DNA of 64,000 nucleotides from NCBI RefSeq assembly GCF_029168945.1, contig NC_083602.1:32041323-32105322 (forward strand), given 5' to 3'. Below are positions 34,941-46,282 of this stretch, one piece after another; positions within the stretch are counted from its first letter, which is position 1; every line of letters starts with the position of its first letter. The stretch is from Cannabis sativa. Taxonomy: Eukaryota > Streptophyta > Magnoliopsida > Rosales > Cannabaceae. The translations under genes were made by a program, and so were the position numbers. The notes beneath the pieces are model-generated. The model had not been told where the DNA came from and ran no database searches. It saw only the letters and a list, made by a program, of their open reading frames with translations.

Positions 34941-35477
34941 AAAGGATTATTAGATATGTTAATAGCACTCACGATTATGGAATTTGGTACTCGAAAGATA
35001 CCAATTCAAATCTTGCTTGTTTTAGTGATGCGTATTGGGCGGGGAAATGCTGATGATCGAAAGAGCACAAATGGAGGGTGCTTCTTCCTTGGGAATAATC
35101 TAGTATCTTGGCATAGCAAGAAACAGAATTCCATCTCCTTATCCACTGCCGAAGCTGAGTACATAGCTGCTGGCAGTTGTTGCACTCAACTATTGTGGTT
35201 GAAACAAATGTTGATTGATTATGGGTTTGAGTTGGGTGTTTTGACTATTTTTTGTGACAATACTAGTGCCATAAATATTTCCAAAAATCCTGTTCAACAC
35301 TCTAGAACAAAGCACATTGATATAAGACACCACTTTATTAGGGAACTTGTTGAAAATAAATCATTGCAATTAGAATATGTTGATACTGAAAAACAATTAG
35401 CTGATATTTTCACCAAGGCCCTAGATGCAAGTCGCTTTGACTCCCTCAGAAAATCTTTGGGAGTTTGCATTGTTTAA
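34941..35477 (+). pseudogene. SIRE-1 RNase H
   Basis: Copia RNase H motifs: DDRKSTNGGCFFLGNNLVSW, LSTAEAEYIAAGSCCTQLLW, FCDNTSAINISKNPVQHSRT and KHIDIRHHFIRELV, ending at TAA 35477. The N-terminal part (34941-35050) is frameshifted; SIRE-2 shows GCAGATTGGGCAGG where SIRE-1 has GCGTATTGGGCGGGG. Confidence 0.92.
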
Positions 35478-37107
35478 TTTTATCTGTTCATAATTCTGGT
35501 ACAATAATATTATGTGATTCTTCTCTAGCTCTTAATCATCTATCATTGTATTTTGACAAATCATGTTTATGCTTTTGGTTTATAATTAGTTAGGATCTCT
35601 GTCTGATCATACCTTGTGATGTTGTGCTAAAAGGTTCATGTTACTCTCTATGTGTGTCTAGGATTAAATAATGTTCTTATACAGAGTTGAGCAATTTTTG
35701 TTTCAGTCTTGTCAGGCCCCTTGCTGGAATAGAGCTACCCATACTGAGGTGTGAAAGCCATCTGATGAGTAAGCTGGAACATTGTAATTAGCAACTATGA
35801 TGAGGATGCACTACCATAGAAAAGGGCTACCTTTAGTATGGTGTGAAAGCATCCAGTTGCGGGATCAAACTGAAAAAGGCGAAAATGAAAAATCTTGCCA
35901 AGGACAATGATCCTATTTTCACTGCACACACTTATGTCTGACAAGTGTGTTCAATTATGTAAGTCTCCTCTATTAAAATTAAATTGATCATCCTGGTACA
36001 CAATTTTCAGTAACATGCATATCTTTTTCCTTAACATCAATTAGTATGATTATTTCATGAGATACTAATTAGTTATTTCCCTTAAAAGCATAACATGTAT
36101 TTTATTTTGTCAATTGTCAATGATATTTGATTTCTTTGCTTGATTCGAATCACATATATTTATTGTACACATTGTATTTTATTTTCGGTTTTAATTAAAA
36201 AAAATAAAATAAAAAAAATAATAAAAAAAAAAGAGAGGGAGGCGTGTGACTTGCTTCATGGGTCAAGAAAATCTTGTGCATAAATGGTAAGTATCAACAT
36301 TCATTCTTCTTTGATTTATTTTTGATATGTTTCCATTTAAAGATTGATCTTTTATATGTAATGTGTCTTTCATCTTGAAAGATTGACTTATTTTTGGAAA
36401 TATTGTTGGTAACTCTAGTTTCCTTTTATTTTATTTTTTTTTTTAAAAAAAAAGGGAAAGAAGTTGCAAGGAGTGGGCAGTTTCCTTTTGTAATCGTGGG
36501 CTGGTGGTTTCTCAAATATGTTGAAATTGGTTTCCTTTTTGCTAAACTCTCCCATGTTTATTTCAACCAATTTATGTCATTCACTCTCACCACCTACCCG
36601 ATTCTATTTCTTTGTCTCTCTTGCTTGTTTGCTGTTCATTGTCTCTTTCAGATCAAAATAGTGAGAACAAAGAACCTAGGGCATCCCAAATAGGAAAATG
36701 GTGGAATCTAAACAAGCTCCCTCAAATGCTCTTCTTGCTGCTCCAATCGTCTTGCTGCCATGGAGGAGGTTCAGCAAGAGATGTCCAAGCAGTTGTTCTC
36801 ATTGATCAAGCTTTATGGGGCATAAGTTTTCTTTCTTTTTGTTTTTGTTGGACATATTTCTATCTTTTCATTTCCTTTTGTCTTTGGCCCTTATAGATAA
36901 ACAAAAAGGGGGAGTAATTGTATACTCAACTGTCTAGGGGGAGTTGAGGTTTGTGTTTGTGTTCATCTTTGGTCAAAGTTAGTTGTTTATTTTGGTTTAA
37001 TGTTGTGCTTCTCAGGGGGAGTTTTTATGTTTATTTTGCTAACTTTGTTTTGTAGGTGTTTGTTAATTAATAATATTTTGATTATCTAAAGTGCCAAAGG
37101 GGGAGAT
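35478..37107 (+). other. SIRE-1 post-pol region
   Basis: 1.6 kb between pol and the 3' LTR, conserved in SIRE-2 (52158-53801). It has two diverged copies of a 'gctacc...gtgtgaaagc' phrase (35745 and 35828). A pyrimidine tract ending ctctttcag at about 36650 looks like a splice acceptor, followed in SIRE-2 by a short ORF starting MVRTKNLGHPKK. Several gggggagt tracts (36909, 36936, 37015) precede the true purine tract. No envelope-like protein of normal length is present. Confidence 0.65.
37095..37107 (+). other. SIRE-1 polypurine tract (upstream one)
   Basis: CAAAGGGGGAGAT immediately before TGTCAGG at 37108. The same tract recurs at about 37382-37395 inside the LTR before TGTAAAGTC. Confidence 0.9.
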
Positions 37108-38523
37108 TGTCAGGTCCTTTTTTTTGGCAATTTAGTTGTCAAAATATTTCTTAATTAATGTGCATTTTATTGAGCATTCAATTTGTTTTTATCAACTCTA
37201 GACCCTTTTTCCAGGGGGAGTTGTGTTTGGTACCTGTGAACTTATTTGGTTTAAAAGTTAGCATGTTTCTTTAGTTATTGTTGGTTTTCGATTGTGTTAC
37301 TCAGGGAGAGTAGTTATTTGTTATGGCTAACTTTAACTTGCAGGTACTTTGTGTTAAAAATTATTTTGTTCATCTAAAGTGCCAAAGGGGGAGATTGTAA
37401 AGTCTTTTTTTGGCAAGTTAGTTGACAAAATAATTTTTCCATTTATGGTAAGATTGGTGTGCATTCATATTCGATTTCTTACCTTATAAATTCGGATTGT
37501 AGTTGCCCTTTTCCTTGTTTGGAAAGTTGCACTTTCAGCTGAACTTTCCTTTGTTGAAAACTTCTCAAAAGAGAAGGAATTCTCTTTTGGAAAGTTGTCT
37601 TTTTTAGGGAAACCTTGTTTATTGCCTTTTCCTTATTGATTTCGATTGTATCTTGATACAATCAGAATATCTAATCTGTTTTTGGCAGGAATCAAGCATT
37701 GAAAGAAGATCGGACCCGATTTTAGTAAGTTTCCGTTTCGCGGATACTGCTTCGTCAGCAACCGAATCTGATGTAGCAGATCGTGTTTCTTTTGGAAAGT
37801 TTTTGTACAGCTGCTAATTCGAACTTGTGGTTGCCTCTTTGGTTTCTATGATCTATAAATAGAGCCTAGAGAGCAACCATTCGAATTACCTCTTCCATTA
37901 TTCATTTTCTACATTTATCTTTTGAGAGAAGAGAGTGTTTCTTTGTTTTGTGAGAGCCTAGTTGTTCACCTAGGTTCTAGTTGTTCTATTTCTGTTCTTA
38001 CTCTTTCCTAGAGGTTGTGAAGAACTACTTGACTGAACAAGAGATTGGTCTTCGGGAGAAGACTTGATAAAGCCTTACTTCGGGAGGAAGTAAGCACTTG
38101 GTCTTCGGGAGAAGACTTGCTAAAGCCTTACTTCGGGAGGAAGTAAGCACTCACACTTCAAAGACGAAGGGAGTTCGGGCTTGAAGGTGTTTCAAGAAGT
38201 CAGATTCATAAAGTGGATTACAAAGGATTGCGGCAATACTTTAGAGGGAGTCTAAACTTGTTTAAGTCAATTGTCTTTGTAATTTTGATACTTTATTAAT
38301 TGATTTCATTCTCTGGGCGTGGCCCCGTGGACTAGGAGTGTTCGTGAGAACACTGATACCACGTATAAATCTCTTGTGTCAAGTCATTTATTTTTCTGCA
38401 AATATTTTATATTCTGCCTGTTCAGTTTTTCTGTAGCAGAATTACTTTCTGCTGCTGCAAACGCTTACAGTTTTTTTATATTTTCTTATATACAACTGAC
38501 ATTTGCAAAAACACGGTTTTTCA
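37108..38523 (+). repeat. SIRE-1 3' LTR
   Basis: 1416 bp, matching the 5' LTR. TATA box tataaatag near 37855; 53-bp tandem repeat near 38047. It ends GGTTTTTCA before the TAAAC duplication. At CAG/CTG sites this copy has the regular form more often than the 5' LTR does. Confidence 0.95.
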
Positions 38524-40749
38524 TAAACTTACCGTTGTATCTTTCCAAGTCAATGTCAGAAGTTGATCTTAGATTAAAAGAATCTAAATCCTTATATGCT
38601 TAGGCTCAATCTCAGGAGTGCTATTCTTGTTCTTTGATTTATTAGTTAAGCCTACCTTTGGGTCAAGATAATACATATATTTTGGGAACATGATAGCATA
38701 ACTGAGTGGGAGTGCTGAACATAAATATGGAAATCTATAGCTTCTACTGGTGTATAGAAGTAAAGTGATGATTCCTTTTGAGCTTAGTTAAATAGAAGTA
38801 AATGGATGAGCTCTTGTTTCAGTGACTGTATATCAGATCACTAAAACATCATTTACAGGTAACTAAGTGTTCAAAGGTGCAAAATACATTGAGGGGTGTA
38901 AACGGCAAATTGGTCCCATCTCGATATAAATCATCTATATAGAGGATCTCTAAATCACATTAAGATTATAACAATGGTTAAATGAGATAGCATATTGATA
39001 TCGTGAAACATATGATATGCTCTATATAAGTCTGAGAGTGCAATTCCAAATTCTAAGAGTGGATTCAACGAGGAATTAATAAGTTAGGGATTTACTTGGT
39101 AAATCGGTTCAACTTATTGGAAGCTCAGCATATAGATCCATGGTCCCCATTCTAGTTGAGACTATACTGTTTGTAAGACTCTGTAATTGATTTATGATTA
39201 ATCAATTATAATTCTAAAAGTTAGACTATGTCTAATTTGTTAATTCTCACAGTTTAAGGATGAAATTGTAAATAGGAGGGTTTCTAGGTTTAATTATTAA
39301 TTAAGAGACTTTGAATGTCTAATTAATAATTATTTTAAATGGCAATATTATTTAATAATCTATTTTAGTTATTAAATAATTAGTTTTGGCATTTAAAAGA
39401 TTAGAATTGGAAAAATAGCATTTTTTGAGAAATAGAAATAAAATTGAGGAAACTGCAAAATTCCAGTGAGGCCCATACACACCATGGCCGGCCACCCTTT
39501 GCATGTTTCCCAATTATTATTTTCAATTTAAATTGCCATATAATTGCTAATCAAAGCCTAGCCTAAATAGGAAAGTGGTGGATCACACTAAATAAGGCAG
39601 TTATTCAATTACTCAGTAAAAGAGGAAACTGTTTATTTGGAAAGTTGTGTTCTTCCCTTTTCCTATTTATAGCCGCCCCCTCTCTCTACTCTTGGAATGC
39701 TTGGGAAAACTTTTGCTTTGCATTGTGTCACACGAAATCAAGAGAGAAAAACAAGAGAGAATTTCGAAATTCCTAGTGAGAGAGAAGTGCCCACACACAT
39801 CACTCAGTACCTCATTATAGTTTGGAAGACTGTGAAGGATCACATCCAACTGAAGAACTTTCGGGCTCAGATCTTGATTATACTCTGCTACAGACAGGAA
39901 TCAAGGGTTAGAGATCTTAATGGAAGGAGACATTAATTCTGCTGCCATCACTGTAAGTTATTCTTAACTTTTATGTGTTTAATTCATCGTTTTAGAAGTT
40001 CAATATTAGGTTGTTAAATCAACATACTTGTGAGTAGATCTAAGATCCTGGATAAATATAATTCCAACACACCATTTATCTCTGTTTAGCCAAGCTCGAA
40101 GGATATCATCGTTTCACTTCTAAATTCCTATAGAAGTTATAGATTCCATATTTATGTTAGCGCTCCCACTCAATTATACTATCATGTTCCCAAAATGTAC
40201 GTATCACCCTGACCCAAAAGTAGGCTTAACTAACAAATCAAAGAACATGTATAATACTCTTGAGATCGAACCTAAACATATCTGGATTAAGATCATTTGA
40301 TCTAGGATCAACGGGTGATATTGAATTGAATAGATATTACGGTAAATTTAATATATCTAATCAAAGTTCAATATCGGTCCCTTCCGATGTATACTCCATA
40401 CATCCGATGCTGGTAAACTTTGCCAATGCCCTGGAAAGGACATAACACTTATCCAAGGTGTAAGAATACCTATCATTGATTATACCATGTCAGTCTAAAT
40501 CCAGTGAACTGACAAATCAGGGAATAAACTTTCGAACATATAATTAAGATTATATTCCATTGTGTTGACAACACTATAATCATTAACAAATTGATATGTT
40601 CTGGACTTAAATAGAATTCATACATTTATATAAATAATCATGAAATAAATCATGTGAACTATGCAACATTAAATGTTATTTCTGATTTTTATTAATAAGT
40701 AAATCTGATTATATTGAAATGAGTTTTATTTAGGGTATAAAACTCAACA

Positions 40750-40888
40750 ATATCTCCTCATTTTAAGGGATATTAACCTACGTTGAACTAGATCTTTTCT
40801 CATTTATATAAAGAGCATTAGGCTAAACTAAAAACTTAAGTTCTACTTCCTAAGCTTTTGAGTGCTAAAGCTTTCATCTCAATGTATT
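40750..40888 (+). repeat. D1 right end: gypsy LTR fragment
   Basis: Matches 47814-47948 closely (ctcctcattttaagggatat ... gctttcatctcaa), including the TATA-like tttatataaagagc. At 40888/40889 it switches to the pol fragment of D2, marking the tandem-duplication junction. Confidence 0.85.
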
Positions 40889-40892
40889 TGGC

Positions 40893-41815
40893 CATTCTAT
40901 ACGGTGCCTTGGAAATTAGTTTCGCTCCCGAAGCGAAATTAATAACAAAGTTTATTTTCTGCTGTGGTGGTAAACCAGTCAACTCTTTAGGAAAAACAAT
41001 CTTTAACTCTTTTACTACTTGGATATCCTTAGACCCAATTATACTTGGGGCCAGTTTGGCACAGTTTTTGGAAAAGCTAAAAGCTGTGACAAAAATTTTT
41101 TTGGTAAGCAGTTAAAAAACAGCTTATTGGAGAATTTATGGAAAAACTACAGCTAAAAGCTAAAACTAGTACAATCCATCTTTTGAAAAAAAAACTGTTT
41201 TGATTAAAAGACTATAATAAATTGTTTTTTACTAAAAATTTATTTAATTATTTATTATATATATGACAAAAAAAAAAATTTTTTTAAGGAAAAATAATTT
41301 AAAATAAATTATATTTAAATTTCTAATTTTTTATTTTAGTTTAAAAAATATTTTATATTTATATTTATATTTTAATTATTAACAAACAATATTAAGTTTC
41401 TTATAAACTACAATTGTTTTTACGATTGATAAAAATATAATTTAAGAATATTAAAAATTATTTTTATCAAATGGATATAAATTTATACTATAGAAAAAAA
41501 TAATTAAAAATATATAGAAAATAAAAATTTTATATAGCATATTTTACATATATATTTGTGATTTTAATAAAATAGATTAAAATATTATTATTATTATTAC
41601 AGAATATTAACAACTCGCAGCCGTTTAAAATTTATAATTTACCAAACACCCAGCTCAGTTTTTTCTACAGTTCTGCTACAGCGGCTTTTTCCTACAGCAC
41701 AGCTACAGTTTCTTTTTCCCACAGCACAGCTATACCAAACTGGCCCTTGGTCTGCTAGTGTTTATCACTACTGCTAGGAATCCTATGCGTCCACCTTGCA
41801 ATTGGTCTCTAGCCT
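40893..41815 (-). pseudogene. Ty3/gypsy pol fragment, D2
   Basis: The D2 counterpart of the D1 pol fragment, split by the MITE at 41048-41746. It keeps FPKELTGLPPQQKINFVI and the KAPYRMA-like region but is cut at the duplication junction, so the SPWGA motif is missing. Confidence 0.82.
41048..41746. mobile_element. MITE in gypsy pol, D2
   Basis: Same insertion as in D1, with the same ends (GGGCCAGTTTGGCA ... CCAAACTGGCCC) and the TTG duplication. It was therefore present before the tandem duplication. The (ATT)n tract is shorter here (41585-41600). Confidence 0.8.
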
Positions 41816-42122
41816 TCAAAAATGATGAAATTGGAATACGAGAACCCTAAACTAATCCCACAAAAATAAATGATTCCTCACCTGAGGCCGCCAAGTGTTT
41901 TCTCTAAAGACTGGCTAGATATGTACAATTATCATTAAAGACAAGCTCAACACACAATTTTGAAAGCTTTTATAAGCTTTAGTAGTTTAAATAAGACAAC
42001 ATGATTAGAAATATATGATAGGAAGAATGCTATTAATAATTATTTGAATGAGTTTCCATGTTATGTGGTATTTTTTTATATGATTATGATCACCATTTGA
42101 CCGACTTAACTTATGAAATTGT

Positions 42123-43949
42123 TGTTGGATTTTGTGCCCTAAATAAAACTCATTTCAATATAATCAGATTTACTTATTAATAAAGATCAGAAATAACATT
42201 TTATGTTGCATGTTTCACATGATTTATTTCATGATTATATATATATAATGTATGAATTCTATTTAAGTCCAGAACATATGAATTTGTTAATGATTATAGT
42301 GTTGTCAGCACAGTGGAATATAATCTTAATTATATGTTCGAAATTTTATTCCCTGATTTGTCAGCAGACTGGATTTAGACTGACATGGTGTAATCAACGA
42401 AAGGTATTCTTACACCTTGGAAAAGTGTTATGTCCTTTCCAGGACATTGGCAAAGTCTACCAGTATCGGAGGTATGGAGTATACATCGGAAGGGACCGAT
42501 ATTGAACTTTGATTAGATATATTAAAATTTACAGTAATATCTATTCAATTCAATATCACCCGTTGATCCTAGATCAAATGATCTTAATCCTGATATGGTT
42601 AGGTTCGATCTCAAGAGTACTATACATGTTCTTTGATTTGTTAGTTAAGCCTACTTTTGGGTCAGGGTGATACGTACATTTTGGGAACATGATAGTATAA
42701 TTGAGTGGGAGCGCTAACATAAATATGGAGTCTATAACTTCTATAGGAATTTAGAAGTGAAACGATGATATCCTTCGAGCTTGTCTAAACAGAAATAAAT
42801 GGTGGAGATCTCATTTCACTTCGATGAAATATCATTTATACGGAGCTAAGTGTTTTAAGGATAAAATACATTGAAGGTGTAACGGTAACTTAGTGCCTAT
42901 TCAATGTAGATCATCTATTAGAGGGTCATTGATCAAATTAGGATTATAACAATGACGTATCTATATCGTGGAACATATAGAGCGTTCTATATACTGAGAG
43001 TGCAATTCTAAGTTCTATGCGTGGATTCAATAATAAGTTAGGGAATTTACTTAGTAAATTCGGTTCGACTTATTGGAAGCTCGGTTATATAGACCCATGG
43101 TCCCCATACTAGTTGAGACCATACTGCTTGTAAGACTCAGTTAATTGATTTTGATTAATCAATTATAATTCTAAAGTTAGACTATGTCTACTTTATGAAT
43201 TTTCACTAAGCAAGGACGAAATTATAAAGAAAAGAGATTCTAGGTTTATTTATTAATTAAGATACTTTATATGTCTAAATTAATAAATATATTAAATGGC
43301 AATATTATTTAATAATTATTTTTAAGTTATTAAATAATTAGAATTGACATTTAAAAGGTTAAATTGGAAAATTGGCATTTTTGAGAAAATGGGAATGAGA
43401 AATAACAAAATGGAAAAGTTGCAAAGTGAGGCCCTATTTCCTTAAATGGCCGCCCACTATGCAAAGCCTTTTACCATTTTATTTTTTCCATTATTTTAAT
43501 GTCATACAATTCTAACCTAAACCTAGAGGGATTCTATAAATAGAAAGTGTTGGCTTCAGGAAACTCATGACTTTGCACATTGTTTCCTTCAGAGAAAAGC
43601 TTTGCCGCCCCTCTCTCTCTTTTCCTCTCTAAAATTTTGAAATTCCCTTGAGTGATAGAGTAGTGCCCACACACATCAAGTGGTATCTCAATCATAGTGT
43701 GTAAGACTGTGGATAATCAACATTAAAGAAGGAGAGAAGGAGATCCAGACTCAAATCTTGATAATGCTCTGCTACAGAAAAGAATCAAGGCCTAGAGATC
43801 TGAATGGAAGGAGTCATTATATTCCGCTGCACCCAATGTAAGGTTTACTAAACTCTTATGTGTTTATTTCATTGTTTTAGAATTCATATTAGGTTGTTAA
43901 TAAAACATACTTGGTAGTAAATCTAGATCATGGTAAAATATTTCCAACA
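42123..43949 (+). mobile_element. Solo LTR-T inserted in D2 after the duplication
   Basis: TGTTGGATTTTGTGCCC ... ATATTTCCAACA, 1827 bp, plus orientation. Perfect 5-bp duplication ATTGT (42118-42122, 43950-43954). D1 has a single uninterrupted ATTGT at the corresponding place, so D1 preserves the empty site. Confidence 0.95.
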
Positions 43950-44429
43950 ATTGTAGGCTCCTCCTATGGAATGGATACTCAACTAAATAATAGAAGTCAG
44001 GGTGACATTGTTAAGGTTGGAGGTGGTTGGGGCCATGGCAGTAGTAGTGCCAATCTACAATAGGCTTTGCCAGATTGGGAATAGGGGTTTGCAAAAATGC
44101 AAGCGAAACTTCAGAGGCATGAAGAGAAGCTGCAGTGCCTCAAGCAGCAAGCTCCTCCTACTGTACCACCTCAGCAGGTGCCACCAGTTTTCATTCCAGT
44201 GTTACCAGTTGGGCACCCTGCACTGGTAACTAAATGGAACCACTGTGATGAAAGCCAGACAGTGGCTGGCTATAATGAATAGAATTTTGAACTTTATGGG
44301 GGTTACTAGAAATGACCAGGTAACTTGCACATCATTTCAGTTCTAGGAGGATGCCCTAGTATTGTGGGAGATGGTATCTCCTAAACGTAATGTGGCAACT
44401 ATGTGTTAGGATGACTTTCAGGATCTTTT
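43950..44429 (+). pseudogene. Ty3/gypsy gag fragment, D2
   Basis: The same gag remnant as 17641-18164 (MQAKLQRHEEKLQCLKQQAP, then the FMG...DQVTC region). D2 lacks about 43 bp between HPALVTKWNHC and the ESQTV region, and has stops at the same later positions. Confidence 0.78.
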
Positions 44430-46282
44430 TGTTGGGAATTATTTTATCAAGATCTATATTTACTACCATGTATGTTGATTAACATATATGCATTATCTAA
44501 AACAATGGAATTTAAACACATATAAAGTTAAGAAACCTTACATTGATTGCAGTGGAATAATATTTCTCATTCCACTCAGATCTCTAACCCTTGTTCCTTT
44601 TTGTCGCAGAGTATTATCAAGATTTGAGCCCCATTATCCTTCAAGTGTTGGATTCTTCATAGTCTTACACACTATGATTGAGTACTTTACTTGCTATGGG
44701 TAGGCATGTACTCTTTCACTATAAGGCTCGAAATTATGAAGAAAAAAAGGAGAGAATCAAATTCTATAGAAAGAGGTTCTCAAGTCTCTAGTTGTCTGAC
44801 AAAGAATGAAAACTAGAATGACAGGTTGGATTAGAATGAGAACCATCTTATTCATTTTATAGGATTTCTCCTAGGGTTAGATTTAAATTATATAGCATTA
44901 AAAAATTGATAAAAATTGGCTTAAATTTCCCTTGAGTGGTCGGCCATAAGATGGGCCCAACTAAATTAGAATTTTGCCATTTTATTCAACAATTTAGCTT
45001 TTCCTTCACAAATACGGTATTTTCCAATTTCAATCATTTAAATGTCAAAATTATTTATTTAATAATTAAAATTAATTATCAAATAAAATTATCATTTAAC
45101 TTATTTATTAATTAGACTTAATAAAGTCTCTCAATTAACAAATAAATTCTAAAACCTCTTTTCTTCACAATTAAGCCCTTGCTTAGTGAAAATTTATAAA
45201 TAAGACATAGTCTAATTTTAGAATTATAATTGATTAATTAAAACCAATCAACTGACTCTTACAAGCAATATTATCTCAACTAGTGTGGGGACAATGGGCC
45301 TATATAATCAAGCTTCCAATAAGTAGATCTAGAATTTACCAAGTAAATTTCCTAACTTATTGATTCCTCCTTGTGCCACTATAGATTTGAAATTGCACTC
45401 TTAATTTTATAGAACGCTCTATATGTTCTACGATATAGATACGCTATGAATTATCCATCGTTCTAATCCCAATAATTAAAGATCCTCTATAGATGATTTA
45501 CACCAAGTAGGGATAAATTTACTGTTCCATCCCTTAATGTATTTTATCCTTAAAACACTTAGCTTCCTATAAATAATATTTTAATAAACTTATAATTACT
45601 GAAATAAGAGCTCTTTCATTTATCTCTATTAAGTCAAGCTCGAAGGAAATCATCATTTCACTTCTATGTCTAGATAGAAGCTATAGATTTTGTATCTATG
45701 ACTAGTGCTCCCACTCAATTGTACTATCATGTTCCTAAGATGTATGTGTTACCCGAATCAATTTGTGGGCTTTAACTAACAACTCTAAGAACATAAATAA
45801 CACTCTTGACATCGAACCTAACCATATCAGGATTAAGTTCTTTTGATCTAAGATCAACCAGTGATATTGACCTAGAAAGATACAATGGTAAGATTATAAT
45901 ATCTTTATCAAGATCAATATCGGTCTTAGTCCAATGTATACTCCATACATTCGATACTAGCATACTTTGTCAATGTCCTAGAAAGAACATAACACTTATC
46001 CAAGGTGTAAGTAAACTTTATCGCTAACTATCACATCAATGTAAATCCAGTGCACTGATGAATCATGGGACACAATCTTTTGAAGCATATAATCACAATT
46101 ACCTTCCACTGTGTTAATATCACAGTAATTGTGAATAACTATATGTTGTGGATTTAACAGAAATTGTATATTAAACCATAAACATGAAAATGACATGTTA
46201 ACTTAAAAGACTTCTAATCTTCTATTGATAACAAATAAGATTGTATTGAAATGTATTTTATTTAGGGCATAAAATCCCAACA
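44430..46282 (-). mobile_element. Solo LTR-T (older subfamily), D2
   Basis: Orthologous insertion to 18165-19930: same site, same CTTTT duplication (44425-44429, 46283-46287). It retains two segments (about 44833-44867 and 45474-45537) missing from D1, each flanked in D2 by short direct repeats. Confidence 0.93.

Larger units (their letters stand above)
29133..38523 (+). mobile_element. SIRE-1: full-length SIRE-like Ty1/copia retrotransposon
   Basis: 5' LTR 29133-30546 and 3' LTR 37108-38523 (TGTCAGGTCC ... GGTTTTTCA), nearly identical. Perfect target duplication TAAAC (29128-29132, 38524-38528). Primer-binding site at 30549 (TGGTATCGGAAGC, initiator-Met type with changes). Gag, protease, integrase, RT and RNase H run in copia order to 35477, followed by a 1.6 kb post-pol region and the purine tract CAAAGGGGGAGAT at 37095-37107. 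The pol order INT-RT, long LTRs and long post-pol tail point to the SIRE/Maximus lineage. Reading frames are broken several times, many at sites that look like consensus errors. Confidence 0.95.
28731..40069 (+). mobile_element. Solo LTR-T copy C inside copy B (itself split by SIRE-1)
   Basis: Parts 28731-29132 and 38529-40069 join into a ~1.94 kb plus-oriented LTR (TGTTGGGTTTTATGCCC ... ATAATTCCAACA). A perfect 5-bp duplication CACCA lies at 28726-28730 and 40070-40074. There is no family internal sequence, so it is a solo LTR. The SIRE-1 element sits inside it with the duplication TAAAC. Confidence 0.92.
27540..40749 (-). mobile_element. LTR-T copy B (split by nested insertion)
   Basis: The two parts 27540-28730 and 40075-40749 together make one minus-oriented LTR (TGTTGGATATATTTT ... 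AAAACTCAACA). The interval between them is a later insertion (28731-40069) with its own target duplication. ATATC occurs on both sides of copy B (27535-27539, 40750-40754), but the left flank does not resemble the D-unit sequence expected there. It may therefore be the 5' LTR of the 21170 element rather than an independent solo LTR. Confidence 0.8.

Noticed and set aside
36394..36693. Hydrophobic ORF that could be an envelope-like protein
   Set aside because: It crosses a likely splice acceptor and a poly-A tract and is short. The hydrophobic character comes from the T/C-rich tract, and the conserved downstream frame is a different one.
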